Assembly: GCA_946186505.1 (NCBI GenBank)
Contig: CAMHNI010000018.1
Location: 1-57,609 of the forward strand
Origin: an uncultured Prevotellaceae bacterium
Lineage (GTDB): Bacteria; Bacteroidota; Bacteroidia; Bacteroidales; Bacteroidaceae
DNA: 57,609 bases
Direction: 5' to 3'
Below the pieces are notes generated by a model. The model was given only the letters and a program-made list of their open reading frames with translations. It was not told the DNA's origin and made no database searches. The translations under genes were made by a program, and so were the position numbers. The first letter of the stretch is position 1; the number at the start of each line of letters is the position of its first letter. Shown here one piece after another: positions 32,418 to 41,553 of this stretch.

Positions 32418-33092
32418 TTAAAGGTAATTGAGCAGTTCGCTGAACTGCTCAATTTTTTTGAGCCGCTCATGGTCAAATTCTTCGTAATGCTCCAATTGCC
32501 ATGTAACATGAAATGGGATGTGGATGGCCCAGGCCCCGATGGCCAGTGCCGGAGCAATATCGCTCTTCAGCGAGTTGCCCACCATCAGCAGTTCCGAGGG
32601 GTGAATCTGCTGATGCTCGCACAGAGCCAGAAACTCGTGCTGCGTCTTGTCGCTGGTTATCTCCACATCGTCGAAGTACTTCAGCAACCCTGAGCGCTTG
32701 AGCTTGTTCTCCTGATCCTGCAACTCGCCCTTGGTAAAGACCACTTTACGGTAACCGTCAATACAGGCTAAGGTTTCCTCCACACCGGGCAGCGGAGTGG
32801 CAGGCAGGTGTAGCAGTGACTTGCAGCACTGGAGCAGCTGTGACAGTTCACCGGTGCTGACATGTGTGCCACCCACCCGCAGTGCGGTCTCGATGATGGA
32901 TATAGTGAAAGCCTTGCAGCCATAGCCCAGATCGGCCATGTTACCGCTCTCAGTCAGGAACAGCTCCTGGGCAGGATTGTCGCAATAGGGTGCAATCAAC
33001 TCGTACAGCCGGTTCTCAACCTGCTCGAAATGCGACTGACAGTCCCATAGCGTGTCGTCGGCATCGAAGGCAATGACCTTCCACTTATTCAT
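32418..33092 (-). CDS. HAD-superfamily phosphatase
   Basis: A 224-residue cytoplasmic phosphatase. Motif I is AFDADDTLWD near residues 8-17, motif II FTKGE near 119, and motif IV LLMVGNSLKSDIAPALAIG near 167-185. This is the YjjG/PSP-like subgroup; the substrate is unknown. The last codons (EQFSELLNYL) double as an inverted repeat that terminates the converging amidase transcript. An 84-bp copy of this 3' end lies at 13807-13890. It is last in the leftward pan/coa unit, 6 nt after the phosphatase gene. Confidence 0.92.
   Translation of the reverse strand: MNKWKVIAFDADDTLWDCQSHFEQVENRLYELIAPYCDNPAQELFLTESGNMADLGYGCKAFTISIIETALRVGGTHVSTGELSQLLQCCKSLLHLPATPLPGVEETLACIDGYRKVVFTKGELQDQENKLKRSGLLKYFDDVEITSDKTQHEFLALCEHQQIHPSELLMVGNSLKSDIAPALAIGAWAIHIPFHVTWQLEHYEEFDHERLKKIEQFSELLNYL
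32427..32459 (+). terminator. Terminator for the amidase transcript inside the HAD gene 3' end
   Basis: ATTGAGCAGTTC-GCT-GAACTGCTCAAT followed by seven T residues on the plus strand. It overlaps the last codons of the converging HAD gene. Confidence 0.82.
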
Positions 33093-33098
33093 ATCTGA

Positions 33099-34616
33099 CT
33101 ATTTCATCACTTCTACTATCACCTCACCAGTACAGGCATTGGGCTGCTGGATATGCAGCATCTGACAGACCGTGGCGGCGATGTCGGTAATATGCACCTC
33201 GCGCGAGGTGGCGCCGTGGGTTATCTTCCAACCATAGAACAGCAGGGGGATGTGAGCGTCGTAGGGGTTCCATTCGCCATGGGTCGTGCCCACCGGCGAC
33301 GACCACTTGCCGTAAGTATAATAGCCCGGTTCTGTAACCACCAAGAGGTCGCCTGAACGGCGGTAGTGGTAGCCCATGAGGGCACGGTCACGGATAATTG
33401 CGGGCAACGCCTGCTGGGCAGCATGCTCATAATCGACGACGAAGCAGACGTGCGGAGCCTGACGCAGATACTCCATGGCTGCCTCCTTCACCTGCTGAAG
33501 GTCAAGTCCCTGCTCACTGATGGCCTTGCGGTCGAAGAAATAGCGATAGTCTATCTCGGCAGAGACGACGGCTTTTTTGTTACCCAGTTTCTTGGCAATG
33601 TAATCTTCTACACCATTCCTCATGTCAGGGTCACGCCATTTGCCTGCAGGCAGTTTGTGGTCTGTCATGAACTGATAATTATGGGCAGCACCGTGGTCGG
33701 CGGTCAGAAATAGCAGGTAGTTGTCTCTGCCCACCTGTTCGTCAAGGGCTCTCAGCAGCCGTCCCAGGTCTTTGTCCAATTGCAGATAGGCCGCGTCCGT
33801 CCGTTCGCCACGTGTACCCCACTCATGGCCGATAACATCGGTCTGTGAATAGCTCACGCAGAGCATGTCGGTCTTCTTGCCCCTGCCCAGGCGCTCACCC
33901 TTCAGGGCGGCTATGGCCATGTCTGTGGTGATGGTACCGCATAGTGGGTATCTTCCGATGTCCTCACCCACCTTCTGCAGCTCGCGATTCTGTTTCAGTC
34001 GTTTGTTCTCCTGACGCGCCCAGTCGGGCAATGCCGTCATATAGTAAGTAGAGGTAATGAACTGACCGTTCTTTGTGTCCAACCAATAGGCCGCCGTGGC
34101 CGAATGGCCGGCGGGCAGGATGGCCGCACGGTCCTTGTAGCTTATGCCGATGACTTTTGACTCAAAGTCGGTGTGCAGGCGGAGCTGGTCGCCGATGGTC
34201 GTTGACAGCATGTTTCGGGGCGACATTCTCCCCTTTTTCTGGTTGTCTGTACCCACCACATCTACAGTAGTGTCACTGGTGCAGTAGGTTTTGTTGCCGT
34301 CGATGTAGAAGTTGTTGCCGCAGATGCCGTGGAAGGCTGGTGTCGTTCCGGTATATACTGAGGTGTGGCCAATGGCGGTTATCGTCGGCAAGTAGTTTAT
34401 CAGGCAGTTGTCACACGAGAAGCCTCCGTCAATCATTCGTCGCAGACCGTCCCTCGTGAAACGGTCGTAATAGCGCGACAGGTAGTCCCACCGCATTTGG
34501 TCAACAACAATACCAACGACCAGTTTCGGTTGCTCGCCGAATTCCGGATGTGATGCCATGGCTGTCAGCTGGGCTGAGAGCAGGGCAAGTAACAAGCATA
34601 TCTTCTTTACCTTCAT
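33099..34616 (-). CDS. PafA-type alkaline phosphatase/phosphodiesterase superfamily protein
   Basis: A 505-residue exported enzyme with signal peptide ending AMAS. It carries the calcium-independent PafA features of Bacteroidetes: metal ligand Asp in VVGIVVDQMRWDYL, nucleophile Thr in LPTITAIGHTSVYTG (near 77), Asn in GICGNNFY, and the Lys-x-Arg pair in GISYKDRAAI (near 160). Later metal motifs are SQTDVIGHEWG and LTADHGAAHN. It releases phosphate from monoesters in the periplasm. It is 1 nt from the DUF2520 gene, in the pan/coa unit. Confidence 0.9.
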   Translation of the reverse strand: MKVKKICLLLALLSAQLTAMASHPEFGEQPKLVVGIVVDQMRWDYLSRYYDRFTRDGLRRMIDGGFSCDNCLINYLPTITAIGHTSVYTGTTPAFHGICGNNFYIDGNKTYCTSDTTVDVVGTDNQKKGRMSPRNMLSTTIGDQLRLHTDFESKVIGISYKDRAAILPAGHSATAAYWLDTKNGQFITSTYYMTALPDWARQENKRLKQNRELQKVGEDIGRYPLCGTITTDMAIAALKGERLGRGKKTDMLCVSYSQTDVIGHEWGTRGERTDAAYLQLDKDLGRLLRALDEQVGRDNYLLFLTADHGAAHNYQFMTDHKLPAGKWRDPDMRNGVEDYIAKKLGNKKAVVSAEIDYRYFFDRKAISEQGLDLQQVKEAAMEYLRQAPHVCFVVDYEHAAQQALPAIIRDRALMGYHYRRSGDLLVVTEPGYYTYGKWSSPVGTTHGEWNPYDAHIPLLFYGWKITHGATSREVHITDIAATVCQMLHIQQPNACTGEVIVEVMK

Positions 34617-34617
34617 G

Positions 34618-35400
34618 TTATAGGTTTGTTATAGTTTTATAGTCTTCATGAATACTTTCGGCCATCAGACGGTAGATTTGACGCGTACGCTCGTCTTTCA
34701 GGAGACTGAGCTGCATGTCCATGACTTTGGTGTCGTTGCGTACCATTGGTCCCGTCTGAGCCTCACGGGGTGACAGGTAAGAAACCTTCCGGGCCGTTTC
34801 CTCAATGAGAGGCAGGAAGAGCTGAAAGTCCGTCTGCTCTTCTTCAAGCACACGTTCGGCTAAACGGTAGCAGTGGTTTGTCAGATTGCAGGCCAGCACG
34901 GCTGCCAGATGCAGCTTCTTACGGCGTTCTGAGTCGGCTGGCACCACCTGTTCCGAGATGCTTGCTGCCAGGGTGTGTATCATGGCCAGTGCCTCCGGGT
35001 CGGAGGCTTCTATGAAGCAAGGTATGGGACGGAAGTCCACGCGACGGTTCTTGGAGAATGTCTGCATGGGGTAGAGCACACCATACTGGCGGGCCTTGTC
35101 GCGGAAGACGTCCATCGGTATGCTGCCCGCCGTATGGATGAACAGACCGTCGGGCCTGTCACCGCAGACTGCTGCTGCAACCTCGCTGAGAGCATCATCC
35201 TTCACTGACAGGACATAGACGTCGGCATCTCTGCGTATTTGCTCCACTTGTGTCGTGAAACCGCATCCTATCTGGTCAGCCAGTAGTCTTGCATGATTCT
35301 CTGTGCGGCTGTATATCTGCACTATGTCATTGCCGGCATCTCTCAGGGCCAGCGATAGTTGTGTGGCCAGATTGCCAGAGCCTATGATAACAATTCTCAT
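34618..35400 (-). CDS. Rossmann-like and DUF2520 domain-containing protein
   Basis: A 260-residue protein. The N-terminal NAD(P) Rossmann fold has IVIIGSGNLATQLSLALRDA (residues 3-22). DUF2520 spans about residues 125-255 (AVLACNLTNHCYRLAERVLE, LIEETARKVSYLSP). The arrangement resembles ketopantoate reductase and other F420/NADP-dependent reductases. Because panE is not otherwise seen here, the gene could supply ketopantoate reductase activity in this pan unit, though this is only contextual. It lies 3 nt after coaBC. Confidence 0.88.
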   Translation of the reverse strand: MRIVIIGSGNLATQLSLALRDAGNDIVQIYSRTENHARLLADQIGCGFTTQVEQIRRDADVYVLSVKDDALSEVAAAVCGDRPDGLFIHTAGSIPMDVFRDKARQYGVLYPMQTFSKNRRVDFRPIPCFIEASDPEALAMIHTLAASISEQVVPADSERRKKLHLAAVLACNLTNHCYRLAERVLEEEQTDFQLFLPLIEETARKVSYLSPREAQTGPMVRNDTKVMDMQLSLLKDERTRQIYRLMAESIHEDYKTITNL

Positions 35401-35403
35401 TCC

Positions 35404-36603
35404 TTAAAGGTGTTTGATGGAGGCAGCAATACGGTCAAGTATCAAGTCTGCAGTTTCTTCCTTTGTACACAATGGCAACTCCACAGTGTCCGAGGACGAG
35501 ATGAGGGTCACCTTGTTGGTATCGACAGCAAAGCCGGTCTTGGCCTCTGCGATGGAGTTGGCACAGATAAGGTCGGCGTTCTTCTTGGCTAACTTGGCGC
35601 GAGAATTCTCTATCAGGTTCTCTGTCTCCATCGAGAAGCCGACAAGTAACTGGGATTCGGACTTGTGGTCGCCCAGATAGCCTAAAATGTCCTTGGTACG
35701 GGTTAGGTGAATGGCGAGGTCACCGTCCTGCTTCTTCACTTTCTGGGTGGAATAGTCTTGTGGCGTATAGTCGGCCACGGCACTGCACATCACGATGACA
35801 TCGCTGGAGGCACTTCGTGAGGTGATGGCCTCGAACATGTCTTGGGCGCTCTTGACGCGGACGGTGTCGATGCCGACAAAGGGTTGCAGACTGACGGGGC
35901 CTGACACTAACGTCACCTCGGCCCCCCTTAATACGGCCATCTTGGCCAAGGCGTAGCCCATCTTTCCCGAGGAATGGTTGGTGATGTAGCGCACTGGGTC
36001 GATGGACTCCTGCGTGGGGCCGGCACTGACGAGTATCCGCTTACCTCTGAGGTCCTTCTCCTTCGCGATATGGAGCAGGATGTGCTCCAACAGCAGCTCC
36101 TCGGCAGGCATCTTGCCGCTGCCTATGTCACCGCAGGCCAGTCGCCCTACGGCAGGTTCTATGAAGTGGTAGCCATAACGTTGCAGCTTCAGGATGTTAT
36201 CCTGCAAGATGGGATTCTCCCACATGCCTGTGTTCATGGCTGGCGCTATCAGCTTCGGCGCTTTAGTGGCCAGCAGGGTTGTTGTCAGCATGTCGTCGCA
36301 GATGCCGGCTGCCAGCTTGCCGATGACGTTCGCCGTACAGGGAGCCACCATGAACAGGTCGGCACGCTTGGCCAGCGACACATGCTTCACGTCGAACGAG
36401 AAGTTGCGGTCGAAGGTATCGGCAATGCACTTGTTGTCCGTCAGTGTCTCAAACGTCATGGGCGTGATGAACTTCGTGGCGTTCTGGGTCATAATGACGT
36501 GTACGTCAGCCCCCAACTTCACCAGCATCGAGGCGAGATTGGCGGTCTTGTAGGCAGCAATGCTTCCCGTCACGCCCAGTACAATGGTCTTTCCTGTCAG
36601 CAT
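35404..36603 (-). CDS. coaBC: Bifunctional phosphopantothenoylcysteine decarboxylase / phosphopantothenate-cysteine ligase
   Basis: A 399-residue enzyme for two steps of CoA synthesis. The N-terminal flavin-dependent decarboxylase (CoaC) has GVTGSIAAYKTANLASML, catalytic-region PAMNTGMWENP and GRLACGDIGSGKM. The C-terminal CTP-dependent ligase (CoaB) has LVSAGPTQESIDPVRYITNH and SSGKMGYALAKMAVLRGAEV, then ADLICANSI. Length is normal. It lies downstream of panD by 8 nt; together these genes take beta-alanine and ketovalerate to 4'-phosphopantetheine. Confidence 0.96.
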   Translation of the reverse strand: MLTGKTIVLGVTGSIAAYKTANLASMLVKLGADVHVIMTQNATKFITPMTFETLTDNKCIADTFDRNFSFDVKHVSLAKRADLFMVAPCTANVIGKLAAGICDDMLTTTLLATKAPKLIAPAMNTGMWENPILQDNILKLQRYGYHFIEPAVGRLACGDIGSGKMPAEELLLEHILLHIAKEKDLRGKRILVSAGPTQESIDPVRYITNHSSGKMGYALAKMAVLRGAEVTLVSGPVSLQPFVGIDTVRVKSAQDMFEAITSRSASSDVIVMCSAVADYTPQDYSTQKVKKQDGDLAIHLTRTKDILGYLGDHKSESQLLVGFSMETENLIENSRAKLAKKNADLICANSIAEAKTGFAVDTNKVTLISSSDTVELPLCTKEETADLILDRIAASIKHL

Positions 36604-36611
36604 TGGCGGTG

Positions 36612-37001
36612 TTATTGTTCTATGAGCAGTCCGTGCTTCTCGTAGTTCGCCTTCCGGACGATGTTGTTGTCCTCGTCAACGAACAGCACTGTCGGTTTGT
36701 GGCTCTCCGCTTCCTCTGGGGTCATATAGGCGTAAGCCATGATGATGACTTTGTCGCCTACGTTGACAAGCTGTGCGGCGGCACCGTTCAGGCAGATGAT
36801 GCCCGAGCCTTCCTCGCCGGCAATGGCGTAGGTCTCGAAGCGGTTGCCGTTGTCGATGTCGGCAATCTCCACTTTCTCGTACTCCAGGATACCCGACTCA
36901 CGCAGCAGTCGTGAGTCGATGGTGATGCTGCCCACGTAGTTGAGGTCAGCCTGCTTCACCACGGCACGGTGAATCTTTGCCTTCAGCAGGGTTATTTCCA
37001 T
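36612..37001 (-). CDS. panD: Aspartate 1-decarboxylase
   Basis: Makes beta-alanine for pantothenate. The 129-residue proenzyme shows the self-cleavage site YVGS (Gly24-Ser25), where Ser25 becomes the pyruvoyl group. Further family motifs are [20 protein letters not shown] and [20 protein letters not shown]. It lies between panC (8 nt) and coaBC (8 nt), and cotranscription is certain from spacing. Confidence 0.96.
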   Translation of the reverse strand: MEITLLKAKIHRAVVKQADLNYVGSITIDSRLLRESGILEYEKVEIADIDNGNRFETYAIAGEEGSGIICLNGAAAQLVNVGDKVIIMAYAYMTPEEAESHKPTVLFVDEDNNIVRKANYEKHGLLIEQ

Positions 37002-37009
37002 TCTTAGTC

Positions 37010-37855
37010 TTATATGTTTACGATGAAGTTGTCAATGAGTCGTGTCTTACCGATATATACGGCAATGGCAATCAGTGTCTCGCCCTCAATCCTCGGTGTG
37101 CGCTGGATGTTCTCGAAGTCAACCACCTCAACATAGTCGATACGTGCCATAGGCTCCGTCTGCAGGTTATCACGGATGATGTCGATGACTCTTTGGGCAT
37201 CGCGCTCACCAGCGTCGATGGCCTCACGGCCCTTTTTCAGACTCTGTGACAGTATCAGGGCGGCCTTGCGTTCCTCCGGGTTCAGATAGGTGTTGCGGCT
37301 CGACTTCGCCAGTCCGTCGTCTTCCCTGACAATGGGGCACGGTACGATTTCGAGCGGGAAGTTCAGGTCGCGGACAAAACGCTTCACCGTGGCCAGCTGC
37401 TGTGCATCCTTCTGTCCGAAATAGGCACGGTCGGGGGTTACGATGTTGAAGAGCTTGCCCACCACGGTGCAGACTCCGCGGAAGTGTACGGGACGCACGG
37501 CACCGCAGAGCAGCTCTGTGGTTTCTGTGGTGTCGATGAACGATGTAAAGTGACCAGGGTACATCTCCTCGGGCTCCGGATTGAAGATGAGGTCGCCGCC
37601 GGCCTCCTCCACGGCTTTCATGTCGCGGTTCAGGTCACGCGGATAAGCCTCAAGGTCTTCGTTGGGACCAAACTGTATGGGATTAACAAACACTGAAACG
37701 ACGGTGCGGTCGTTCTGTTCAGCCGACTTGCGTATGAGGCTCTGATGGCCCTCATGCAGGAAGCCCATCGTAGGCACCAGTCCCACGGTCAGTCCCTCAC
37801 TGCGCCATCCGGCTACTATCTCCCTTACTTCTTTTACAGTCTTAACTACCTTCAT
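37010..37855 (-). CDS. panC: Pantothenate synthetase
   Basis: ATP-dependent joining of pantoate and beta-alanine. The 281 residues include the nucleotide motifs [15 protein letters not shown] (HxGH) and [20 protein letters not shown], with substrate segments [20 protein letters not shown] and [12 protein letters not shown]. It starts 18 nt after the panB stop. Confidence 0.97.
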   Translation of the reverse strand: MKVVKTVKEVREIVAGWRSEGLTVGLVPTMGFLHEGHQSLIRKSAEQNDRTVVSVFVNPIQFGPNEDLEAYPRDLNRDMKAVEEAGGDLIFNPEPEEMYPGHFTSFIDTTETTELLCGAVRPVHFRGVCTVVGKLFNIVTPDRAYFGQKDAQQLATVKRFVRDLNFPLEIVPCPIVREDDGLAKSSRNTYLNPEERKAALILSQSLKKGREAIDAGERDAQRVIDIIRDNLQTEPMARIDYVEVVDFENIQRTPRIEGETLIAIAVYIGKTRLIDNFIVNI

Positions 37856-37873
37856 CTTTGTTTTCTTTATGTG

Positions 37874-38716
37874 TTAAAATGGTAAAACCTCTTTGTTCAA
37901 CTCTGCCAGCACATCGTCACTGATGGCAAAGGCATGGACTTCGCCTGGGAACGTGCGCTGCTCACAGTCTGATTTGTACTGCTTGAAAGCCTCTAACATG
38001 ACACTGTGCAGGTCGGCGTATTTCTTGACGAACTTCGGCACGAAACCGTTGGTGTAGCCTAACATGTCCTGATAGACCAGCACCTGACCGTCGCAGCAGT
38101 TACCGGCACCGATGCCGATGGTCAGTATCCCTGTGCGTTCGGTAATCATTCTGGCCAGTGCCTCGGGCACACATTCCAGCGTCACGGCAAATGCACCGGC
38201 TTCCTCTACGGCCTCGGCATCGTCAAGCAACTTGCGGGCTTTCTCCAACGACCTGCCCTGCACCTTGTAACCGCCGAAGGCGTTCACCGACTGTGGCGTC
38301 AGTCCTATGTGCGCCACGACGGGAATACCTGCCTGGACGATGGCCTTGATGCGGTCGGCATATTCGCGGCCTCCCTCCAGCTTCACTGCCTGGCAGTTGG
38401 TTTCCTTCACAATGCGTCCGGCATTGCGCACGGCGTCTTCTACCGATGCCTGATATGACAGGAATGGCATGTCTATGACCACCATCGCCTCCTTGACACC
38501 GCGACAGACGGCCTGTCCGTGGTGTATCATGTCATCGACGGTGACTGCCAGCGTGTTCTCGTACCCCAGCATGACGTTGCCCAGCGAGTCGCCTACTAAG
38601 ATCATGTCTATACCAGCCTCATCCATTGTCCGGGCCGTATTGTAATCGTAGGCCGTGAGCATGCTCACGGGAACCTTCCCCTTGCGGTCCAGCAGGTCAA
38701 AAATAGTTCTTCTCAT
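37874..38716 (-). CDS. panB: 3-methyl-2-oxobutanoate hydroxymethyltransferase
   Basis: First step of pantothenate synthesis, adding a hydroxymethyl group to ketoisovalerate. The start MRRTIFDLLDRKGK at 38716 gives 280 residues. The in-frame extension to 38791 runs through the promoter and is rejected. Metal ligands and signature: MLTAYDYNTARTMDEAGIDM, LVGDSLGNVMLGYENTL, KLEGG, PVVAHIGLTPQSV and GIGAGNCCDGQVLVYQDMLG. It is the first gene of the seven-gene leftward unit. Confidence 0.96.
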   Translation of the reverse strand: MRRTIFDLLDRKGKVPVSMLTAYDYNTARTMDEAGIDMILVGDSLGNVMLGYENTLAVTVDDMIHHGQAVCRGVKEAMVVIDMPFLSYQASVEDAVRNAGRIVKETNCQAVKLEGGREYADRIKAIVQAGIPVVAHIGLTPQSVNAFGGYKVQGRSLEKARKLLDDAEAVEEAGAFAVTLECVPEALARMITERTGILTIGIGAGNCCDGQVLVYQDMLGYTNGFVPKFVKKYADLHSVMLEAFKQYKSDCEQRTFPGEVHAFAISDDVLAELNKEVLPF

Positions 38717-38740
38717 TACTGTAACTTTACTTTGAGGGTG

Positions 38741-38772
38741 CAAAGGTACGAAAAAATGAGAGATGAACCAAA
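38741..38772 (-). promoter_or_regulatory. Promoter of the panB-panC-panD-coaBC unit
   Basis: Read leftward: TTTG (38769-38772), 20-nt spacer, TACCTTTG (38741-38748). Divergent from the AlkD-type promoter. Confidence 0.8.
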
Positions 38773-38835
38773 TATATTTGAAAAAAGACACCTCGATTTT
38801 CGGCAGAAAAGTTGTCAGGTTTGCCGTTTTTATAT

Positions 38836-38843
38836 TAAATTTG
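38836..38843 (+). promoter_or_regulatory. Promoter -7 box of AlkD-type gene, predicted leaderless
   Basis: TAAATTTG ends 4 nt before the ATG at 38848, so the predicted transcript start falls on the start codon. GTTG lies 21 nt upstream. Confidence 0.65.
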
Positions 38844-38847
38844 CAGC

Positions 38848-39654
38848 ATGAAACAAATGGAAGTTCTCTGCAAGCAAGGCGGACAAGTAAAATCGAACGC
38901 CCGACAGATCATCGAATATATGGAGTCACTGCGTAATGACGGGCAGCGCAAGGTGCTGATGGGCTTTTTCAAGACAGGCCCTGGTGAATACGGTTTTGGC
39001 GACGAGTTCTTGGGACTGAAGGTGCCACAGACGCGAGAAGTGGTTCGTGCTGCCGGGATTGATTTCCCGCTGAACGAGGTACCAGAATTGCTGATGAGCC
39101 GTTGGCATGAAGTGAGACTTTGTGGATTCCTGATACTTGTGGCGAAATTTGAAAAGCTGGCTACGACGCGATTAGAGAGCAATGCAGAGGCCATTAAGAA
39201 GCGTGATGAGATTGTGACGATGTATCTGCAGTATGCCGAGCAGGCTAACAACTGGGACTTAGTGGATCTCTCCGTGCATAAGATTCTTGGCCATTGGCTG
39301 CTGCTCCCGACAGACTTGGGCGATAGGGATTATAAGATAAAAGTCCTTGACGGTCTCGCCGCCAGCCCATGCCTCTGGAAGCAGCGCATGAGCATCGTCT
39401 GCTCGTGGAAGACCTCGCAACAGGGCGACCCCTCATGGTGTCTCCGCTATGCAGAAATCCACCTGCACCATCAGCACGACCTGATGCACAAGGCCGTCGG
39501 CTGGATGCTCCGTGAGATGGGCAAGCGCGTATCAATGGACCTGTTGCGTGAGTTTCTCCGTCAGTATGCCCACGAGATGCCCCGCACCATGCTCCGCTAT
39601 GCCATTGAGAAGATGCCGGAAAAGGAACGTCAAGAGTGGAGAAAAACGTCCTAA
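38848..39654 (+). CDS. AlkD-like DNA alkylation repair protein
   Basis: A 268-residue all-helical HEAT-like DNA glycosylase family member, removing alkylated bases (AlkD family). Recognisable segments: FFKTGPGEYGFGDEFLGLKV (the family-typical entrance), NNWDLVDLSVHKILGHWLL with the catalytic-region Asp, and DLMHKAVGWMLREMGKRVSM near the end. Apparently monocistronic, with a promoter whose -7 box abuts the ATG. Confidence 0.93.
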   Translation: MKQMEVLCKQGGQVKSNARQIIEYMESLRNDGQRKVLMGFFKTGPGEYGFGDEFLGLKVPQTREVVRAAGIDFPLNEVPELLMSRWHEVRLCGFLILVAKFEKLATTRLESNAEAIKKRDEIVTMYLQYAEQANNWDLVDLSVHKILGHWLLLPTDLGDRDYKIKVLDGLAASPCLWKQRMSIVCSWKTSQQGDPSWCLRYAEIHLHHQHDLMHKAVGWMLREMGKRVSMDLLREFLRQYAHEMPRTMLRYAIEKMPEKERQEWRKTS

Positions 39655-39680
39655 ATGATGGCTGTTTCGAATATTTTGAT

Positions 39681-39688
39681 TACCTTTG
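39681..39688 (+). promoter_or_regulatory. Promoter -7 box of the ABC ATPase/CobD-like pair
   Basis: TACCTTTG, about 57 nt before the ATG. No cobalamin riboswitch fits in the 91-nt gap. Confidence 0.6.
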
Positions 39689-39745
39689 CAAACGAATAGG
39701 AATGTCAAACTCAAGGCACAAGATCGTTAAATAATAAAGTAGATA

Positions 39746-40537
39746 ATGGCCAAAGGGAATGTGGTACTGCGCCAATTGTGCATCGGTTATCAGGGAAGAC
39801 ATGATGTCAGAACTGTGGCCGAAGGCATCAGTGCTACTCTCAGACAGGGAGAGCTGACCTGTCTGCTGGGAGCCAATGGTGCGGGTAAATCAACCCTGCT
39901 GCGTACGTTGTCGGCTTTTCAGCCAAAACTGGGTGGGAGCATCCTGATAGACGGACATGAACTGAGTGAATATAGTCCCCGACAGCTCAGTCGGCTTATT
40001 GGCGTGGTACTGACTGAGAAGCCAAGCATCCGCAACATGAGGGTCAGAGAGATGGTCGCGTTGGGACGTTCGCCTTACACAGGATTCTGGGGTACCTGCT
40101 CGCAAAAAGACTGGGAGCTTGTAGATGAGGCGCTCGGTCTGGTAGGCATCCGCCAGCTCGACAACCGGATGGTTGACACGCTTTCGGACGGCGAACGGCA
40201 GAAAGTAATGATAGCCAAGGCCTTGGCCCAGCAGACACCTGTCATCTACTTGGATGAGCCAACGGCCTTTCTGGACTATCCCAGCAAAGTAGAGGTGCTA
40301 TTGCTGCTGAGGCGTATCTGTCAGGAACAACAGAAGACGGTATTCTTGTCAACCCATGACCTGGAACTGGCCGTACAGATAGCTGACAGCATCTGGCTGA
40401 TGGACCGTGCTGAAGGACTCATTATCGGTACGCCGGAAGAGCTGGCCAGAACTGGTGTTCTGGGACGTTTCGTGGAACGCAGAGGCATACATTTCGATGA
40501 AAAGACACTGACCATCAGAATAGACAAAACGACATGA
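39746..40537 (+). CDS. FecE/BtuD-type ABC transporter ATP-binding protein
   Basis: A 263-residue ATPase of the iron-siderophore/cobalamin import class. Walker A is LLGANGAGKSTLL (about 40-52), signature LSDGERQKVMIAKALAQ, Walker B VIYLDEPTAFLDYP, and switch STHDLELA. It overlaps the next gene by 4 nt (ATGA). No permease or binding-protein gene is adjacent, so its membrane partner must lie elsewhere. Coupling to a CobD-like gene points to vitamin B12 or a corrinoid. Confidence 0.92.
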   Translation: MAKGNVVLRQLCIGYQGRHDVRTVAEGISATLRQGELTCLLGANGAGKSTLLRTLSAFQPKLGGSILIDGHELSEYSPRQLSRLIGVVLTEKPSIRNMRVREMVALGRSPYTGFWGTCSQKDWELVDEALGLVGIRQLDNRMVDTLSDGERQKVMIAKALAQQTPVIYLDEPTAFLDYPSKVEVLLLLRRICQEQQKTVFLSTHDLELAVQIADSIWLMDRAEGLIIGTPEELARTGVLGRFVERRGIHFDEKTLTIRIDKTT

Positions 40538-41553
40538 TATTCGGACACGGAGATGACTCGTACCGCTACGGCAACAAGATAAAAATGGACTTCAGCTCGA
40601 ATCTGCCAGGTTTCGTTGACCTGTCAGCACTGAAGACACATTTAGCCACACGGTTAGATGTCATAGGTTCATATCCCGAACCTGAGGCCCGGGAGCTGGA
40701 AGCCATGCTGGCGGACGAATTGGGTATTCCGTCTCATGGTATTATGGTTACTGCAGGTGCCACGGAAGCCATCTACCTGATTGCCCAACTCTATCGGGGC
40801 TGGGCCTCGGTCATTCCGCAGCCCACGTTTACAGAATATGCCGATGCTTGTAAGATGAATGGCCACGTGGTGTCATACTATGACAACGATGATATGGAGC
40901 AGTTGCCGGAGCAGAGGCTATACTGGTTGTGTAACCCTAACAACCCGACAGGAAACGTCATGCTGAAAGCATTGATGAATCATGTTGTCAGAAACCATCA
41001 ACAATATATCTTCGTCATTGACCAGTCTTATGAAGGCTATACAATGAAAGCAATGCTCCAGCCTCGTGAGATGCAGGACTGCCACAACCTGATTTTGGTA
41101 CACTCCATGACGAAGAACTACTGTATTCCAGGACTACGGTTGGGCTATGTCACGGCCTCTCCTGTCATCATCGACCGTCTCAGGGCATTACGCCAGCCTT
41201 GGACGGTCAATGCTCTGGCCATCGAAGCGGGTAAATACCTCATCAGCAATCATGTACAGGTACTCCCTGATAAGGAGGCGTATATAAAAGAAGCAGCCCG
41301 GTTGCATGACGAACTGAACGCCTTGCCCGGGCTGATGCTGATGGATACTTACACTAATTTCATGTTGGCCTACATGGAACATGGTACTGCAAGTCACTTG
41401 AAACAATGGCTCATCGATAACTATGGAATTCTGATACGCGATGCCTCCAACTTCCATGGTCTTGACCACCACTGCTTCCGTGTGTCAGCCCAGAGGCCTC
41501 AGGAAAACGACATGTTGATAAATGCCCTGAAAGAGTACATACAAAATCACTGA
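40534..41553 (+). CDS. CobD-like threonine-phosphate decarboxylase / histidinol-phosphate aminotransferase family PLP enzyme
   Basis: A 339-residue class I/II aminotransferase-fold protein. MVTAGATEAIYLIAQLYRG (PLP phosphate region), WLCNPNNPTGN, and the PLP lysine region SMTKNYCIPGLRLGYVTAS are seen. Short length and coupling to a cobalamin-type ATPase favour L-threonine-O-3-phosphate decarboxylase (CobD), which makes the aminopropanol linker. HisC-type activity cannot be excluded. It ends exactly at the stop of the converging rnc gene. Confidence 0.82.
   Translation: MIFGHGDDSYRYGNKIKMDFSSNLPGFVDLSALKTHLATRLDVIGSYPEPEARELEAMLADELGIPSHGIMVTAGATEAIYLIAQLYRGWASVIPQPTFTEYADACKMNGHVVSYYDNDDMEQLPEQRLYWLCNPNNPTGNVMLKALMNHVVRNHQQYIFVIDQSYEGYTMKAMLQPREMQDCHNLILVHSMTKNYCIPGLRLGYVTASPVIIDRLRALRQPWTVNALAIEAGKYLISNHVQVLPDKEAYIKEAARLHDELNALPGLMLMDTYTNFMLAYMEHGTASHLKQWLIDNYGILIRDASNFHGLDHHCFRVSAQRPQENDMLINALKEYIQNH

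Noticed and set aside
38717..38791. N-terminal extension of PanB
   Set aside because: Covers the promoter; PanB proteins begin at the MRRTIFDLL position.
39655..39745. Cobalamin riboswitch before the ABC/CobD-like pair
   Set aside because: The gap is only 91 nt and includes the promoter; too short, and no B12-box-like sequence seen.
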